Of a stretch of DNA of 64,000 bases, positions 59,822 through 64,000 are shown one piece after another. Every line of letters starts with the position of its first letter. The stretch's first letter is position 1. This DNA comes from Apostichopus japonicus (Eukaryota > Echinodermata > Holothuroidea > Aspidochirotida > Stichopodidae), in assembly GCF_037975245.1 (NCBI RefSeq), contig NC_092582.1, forward strand, positions 20,670,577 to 20,734,576, written 5' to 3'. The position numbers and the translations under genes were made by a program. The notes below the pieces were generated by a model. The model was not told where the DNA came from and made no database searches. It saw only the letters and a program-made list of their open reading frames with translations.

Positions 59822-62800
59822 GATCTCGCACGTTCGATATATCGGTACCGCAGTTTCGATTTATCGGTACCGCACAATCGATTTATCGGTACCGCACATT
59901 GGATTTATCGGTATCGCAAATTCGATTTATCGGTATCGCACATTCGATTTATCGGTACCGCACATTCGTTTTATCAGTCCCGCACAATCGATTTATCGCT
60001 ACCGCACATTCGATTTATCGGTACCGCACATTCGATTAATCGGTATCGTTAATTCGATTTATCGGTATCGCACAATCGATTTATCGGTACCGCACATTCG
60101 ATTTATCGGTACCGCACATTCGATTAATGGGTATCGCACATTCGATTTATCGGTACCGCACATTCGATTAATGGGTATCGCACATTCCATTTATCGGTAC
60201 CGCACATTCGATTAATGGGTATCGCACATTCCATTTATCGGTACCGCACAATCGATTTATCGGTACTGCAGGTTCAATTTATCGGTACCGCATATTCGTT
60301 TAATCGGTCATGCACAATCGAATTATCGGTGCCGCACAATCGATTTATTGGTACCGCACGTTCGATTTATCGGTCCCGCACAATCGATTTATCGGTACCG
60401 CACTTTTGATTTATCGGTACCGCACATTCGATTTATCGGTACCGCACATTCGATTTATCGGTATCTAACATTCGATTTATCGTATCGCACATTCGACTTA
60501 TCGGTATCGCATATTCGATTTATCGGTACAGGACATACCATTTATCGGTACAGGACATTCCATTTATCGGTATCGCACATTCGATATATCGGTTTCCGCA
60601 CATTCTATTTATCGGTCCCGCACAATCGATTTATCGGTACCGCACATTCGATTTATCGGTATAGCAAATTCCATTTATCGGTATCGCACAATGGATTTAT
60701 GGGTACTGCAGGTCCGATTTATCGGTACCGCATATTCGATTATTCGGTAACGCACAATCGAATTATCGGTACCGCACAATAGATTTATGAGGACCGCACA
60801 TTCGCTTTATCGGTATCGCACATTTGATTTATCGGTTAGGGCACATTCGATTTAACGGTCCCACACAATCGATTTATCGGTACCGCACATTCGATTTATC
60901 GGTATCGCAAATTCGATTTATCGGTATCGTAAATTCGATTTATGGGTACCGCACAATCATCTAATCGGTACCGCACAATCGATTTATCGGTACCGCACAT
61001 TCGATGTATCGGTACCGCACAATTGATTTATCAGTTAGGGAACATTCGATTTATCGGTCCCACACAATCGATTTATCGGTACCGCACATTCGATTTATCG
61101 GTATCGCAAATTCGATTTATCGGTATCGCACATTCGATTTATCGGTACCGCACATTCGTTTTATCAGTCCCGCACAATCGATTTATCGCTACCGCACATT
61201 CGATTTATCGGTACCGCACATTCGATTAATCGGTATCGTTAATTCGATTTATCGGTATCGCACAATCGATTTATCGGTACCGCACATTCGATTTATCGGT
61301 ACCGCACATTCGATTAATGGGTATCGCACATTCGATTTATCGGTACCGCACATTCGATTAATGGGTATCGCACATTCCATTTATCGGTACCGCACAATCG
61401 ATTTATCGGTACTGCAGGTTCAATTTATCGGTACCGCATATTCGTTTAATCGGTCATGCACAATCGAATTATCGGTACCGCACATTCGATTTATCGGTAC
61501 CGCACATTCGATTAATCGGTATCGTTAATTCGATTTATCGGTATCGCACAATCGATTTATCGGTATCTAACATTCGATTTATCGTATCGCACATTCGACT
61601 TATCGGTACCGCACATTCGATTTATCGGTATCGCACATTCGATTAATCGGTACAGGACATTCGATTTATCGGTACCGCACGTTCGATTTATCGGTTTCCG
61701 AACATTCTATTTATCGGTACTGCAGGTTCTATTTATCGGTACCGCATATTCGTTTAATCGGTCATGCACAATCGAATTATCGGTGCCGCACAATCGATTT
61801 ATTGGTACCGCACGTTCGATTTATCGGTCCCGCACAATCGATTTATCGGTACCGCACTTTTGATTTATCGGTACCGCACATTCGATTAATCGGTACCGCA
61901 CATTCGATTTATCGGTATCTAACATTCGATTTATCGTATCGCACATTCGACTTATCGGTACCGCACATTCGATTTATCGGTATCGCACATTCGATTTATC
62001 GGTACAGGACATTCGATTTATCGGTATCGCACATTCGATATATCGGTTTCCGCACAATCGATTTATCGGTCCCGCACAATCGATTTATCGGTACCGCAAA
62101 TTCCATTTATCGGTATCGCACAATGGATTTATCGGTACTGCAGGTCCGATTTATCGGTACCGCATATTCGATTATTCGGTAACGCACAATCGAATTATCG
62201 GTACCGCACAAAGATTTATCAGGACCGCACATTCGCTTTATCGGTATCGCACGTTCTATTTATCGGTTCCGCACTTTCGATTTATCGGTACCGCACAATC
62301 GATTTATCGGTACCGCACATTCGATTTATCGGTACCGTACCACAATATCGATTAATCGGTACCGCACAAACGATTTATCGGTACCGCACATTCGATGTAT
62401 CGTTACCACAATATCGATTTATCGGTCTCGCACATTCGATTTATCGGTATCGCACATTCGATTGATCGGTACCGCACATTCTATTTATCGGTACCGCACA
62501 TTCGAATTATCGGTACCGCACATTCGATTATTCGGTAACGCACAATCGAATTATCGGTACCGCACAAAGATTTATCAGGACCGCACATTCGCTTTATCGG
62601 TATCGCACGTTCTATTTATCGGTTCCGCACTTTCGATTTATCGGTACCGCACAATCGATTTATCGGTACCGCACATTCGATTTATCGGTACCGCACATTC
62701 GAATTATCGGTACCGCACATTCGATTTATCGGTATCGCACATTCGTTTTATCAGTCCCGCACAATCGATTTATCGCTACCGCACATTCGATTTATCGGTC

Positions 62801-64000
62801 CCGCACAATCGATTTATCGGTACCGCACTTTTGATTTATCGGTACCGCACATTCGATTAATCGGTACCGCACATTCGATTTATCGGTATCTAACATTCGA
62901 TTTATCGTATCGCACATTCGACTTATCGGTACCGCACATTCGATTTATCGGTATCGCAAATTCGATTAATCGGTACAGGACATTCGATTTATCGGTATCG
63001 CACATTCGATATATCGGTTTCCGCACATTCTATTTATCGGTCCCGCACAATCGATTTATCGGTACCGCAAATTCCATTTATCGGTATTGCACAATGGATT
63101 TATCGGTACTGCAGGTCCGATTTATCGGTACCGCATATTCGATTATTCGGTAACGCACAATCGAATTATCGGTACCGCACAAAGATTTATCAGGACCGCA
63201 CATTCGCTTTATCGGTATCGCACGTTCTATTTATCGGTTCCGCACTTTCGATTTATCGGTACCGCACAATCGATTTATCGGTACCGCACATTCGATTTAT
63301 CGGTACCGTACCACAATATCGATTTATCGGTACCGCATATTCGATTATTCGGTAACGCACAATCGAATTATCGGTACCGCACAAAGATTTATCAGGACCG
63401 CACATTCGCTTTATCGGTATCGCACGTTCTATTTATCGGTTCCGCACTTTCGATTTATCGGTACCGCACAATCGATTGATCGGTACCGCACATTCGATTT
63501 ATCGGTACCGTACCACAATATCGATTAATCGGTATCGCTCATTCGATTTATCGGTATCGCACATTCGATGTATCGTTACCGCACATTCGATTTATCGGTA
63601 CCGCACAAACGATTTATCGGTACCGCACATTCGATTTATCGGTACCACAATATCGATTTATCGGTCTCGCACATACGATTTATCGGTATCGCACATTCGA
63701 TTGATCGGTACCGCACATTCTATTTATCGGTACCGCACATTCGAATTATCGGTACCGCACATTCGATTTATCGGTATCGCACATTCGTTTTATCAGTCCC
63801 GCACAATCGATTTATCGCTACCGCACATTCGATTTATCGGTACCGCACATTCGATTAATCGGTATCGTTAATTCGATTTATCGGTACCGCACAATCGATT
63901 TATCGGTATCGCACATTCGATTTATCGATACCGCACATTCGATTAATCCGTACCGCACATTCGATTAATGGGTTTCGCACATTCGATTTATCGGTACCGC
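59822..64000 (-). repeat. 22-bp satellite, block D (reverse orientation), runs off the window
   Basis: About 190 monomers in reverse orientation, dominated by the GATTTATCGGTACCGCACAT type (GATAAAT on the other strand). Higher-order copies are evident: 59.9-60.3 kb resembles 61.1-61.45 kb, 60.35 kb resembles 61.8 kb, and a block with ACAAAGATTTATCAGGACCG recurs near 62210, 62568, 63178 and 63380. The array continues past the right edge. Confidence 0.97.

Noticed and set aside
31395-64000. Dozens of open frames of 60-213 codons with 22-residue periodicity on both strands
   Set aside because: They follow the satellite monomer through all three frames, start mostly at GTG or TTG, and lack any codon-level constraint or neighbouring exon.
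31395-64000. Telomeric or subtelomeric repeat
   Set aside because: The monomer has no TTAGGG-like unit and flips orientation. Its chromosomal location cannot be read from the sequence.

Overview
The window looks like nuclear DNA from a marine invertebrate deuterostome, most likely an echinoderm and perhaps a sea cucumber. Support comes from spliced coding exons with GT/AG borders, animal-type genes (GNL1, an alpha-1,3-fucosyltransferase, a TMEM121-like protein), LINE reverse transcriptases, tRNA-derived SINEs, many hAT-type MITEs, and the frequent word TAGGCCT. The species call is inference. There are no bacterial features, rRNA genes or CRISPR arrays.

Layout. 1-5 kb holds host genes: the last three coding exons of GNL1 (+ strand; the GTPase-domain exons lie off the left edge) and an intact single-exon GT10 fucosyltransferase (- strand). 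5.8-11.1 kb is a graveyard of small mobile elements: hAT MITEs with 8-bp target duplications, a hAT transposase relic split by one of those MITEs, and SINEs. 11.7-12.8 kb holds an intact single-exon multi-pass membrane protein of the TMEM121 type with its poly(A) signal. 13-27 kb is again gene-free: more MITEs, one nested in another, a SINE whose tail has grown into about 405 bp of a 4-bp repeat, two truncated LINEs, and a second hAT relic. 27.4-30.2 kb is a 36-bp minisatellite of about 78 units that happens to be open in one frame over its whole length.

31.4-64.0 kb is almost entirely one 22-bp, CpG-rich satellite with a central GGTACC. It amounts to about 27 kb, or roughly 1,200 monomers, and continues past the right edge. 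The array runs in reverse orientation (31.4-33.1 kb), flips to forward (33.1-58.8 kb) and flips back (59.8-64.0 kb). The forward block is interrupted by a 4,731-bp DNA transposon (49,077-53,807) with 23-bp terminal inverted repeats, dense AGACTGA subterminal repeats and a CG duplicated at the insertion point. The second flip coincides with a 986-bp insert that begins CACTG. The satellite shows higher-order repeats of about 640, 990, 1,540 and 2,530-2,670 bp.

Most long open frames in the satellite and microsatellites are arithmetic artefacts of the repeats, not genes. The convincing protein-coding content is three host genes (one partial) plus broken transposon genes. The items most worth a second look are the AGACTGA transposon, the satellite with its orientation flips, and the open 36-bp minisatellite.
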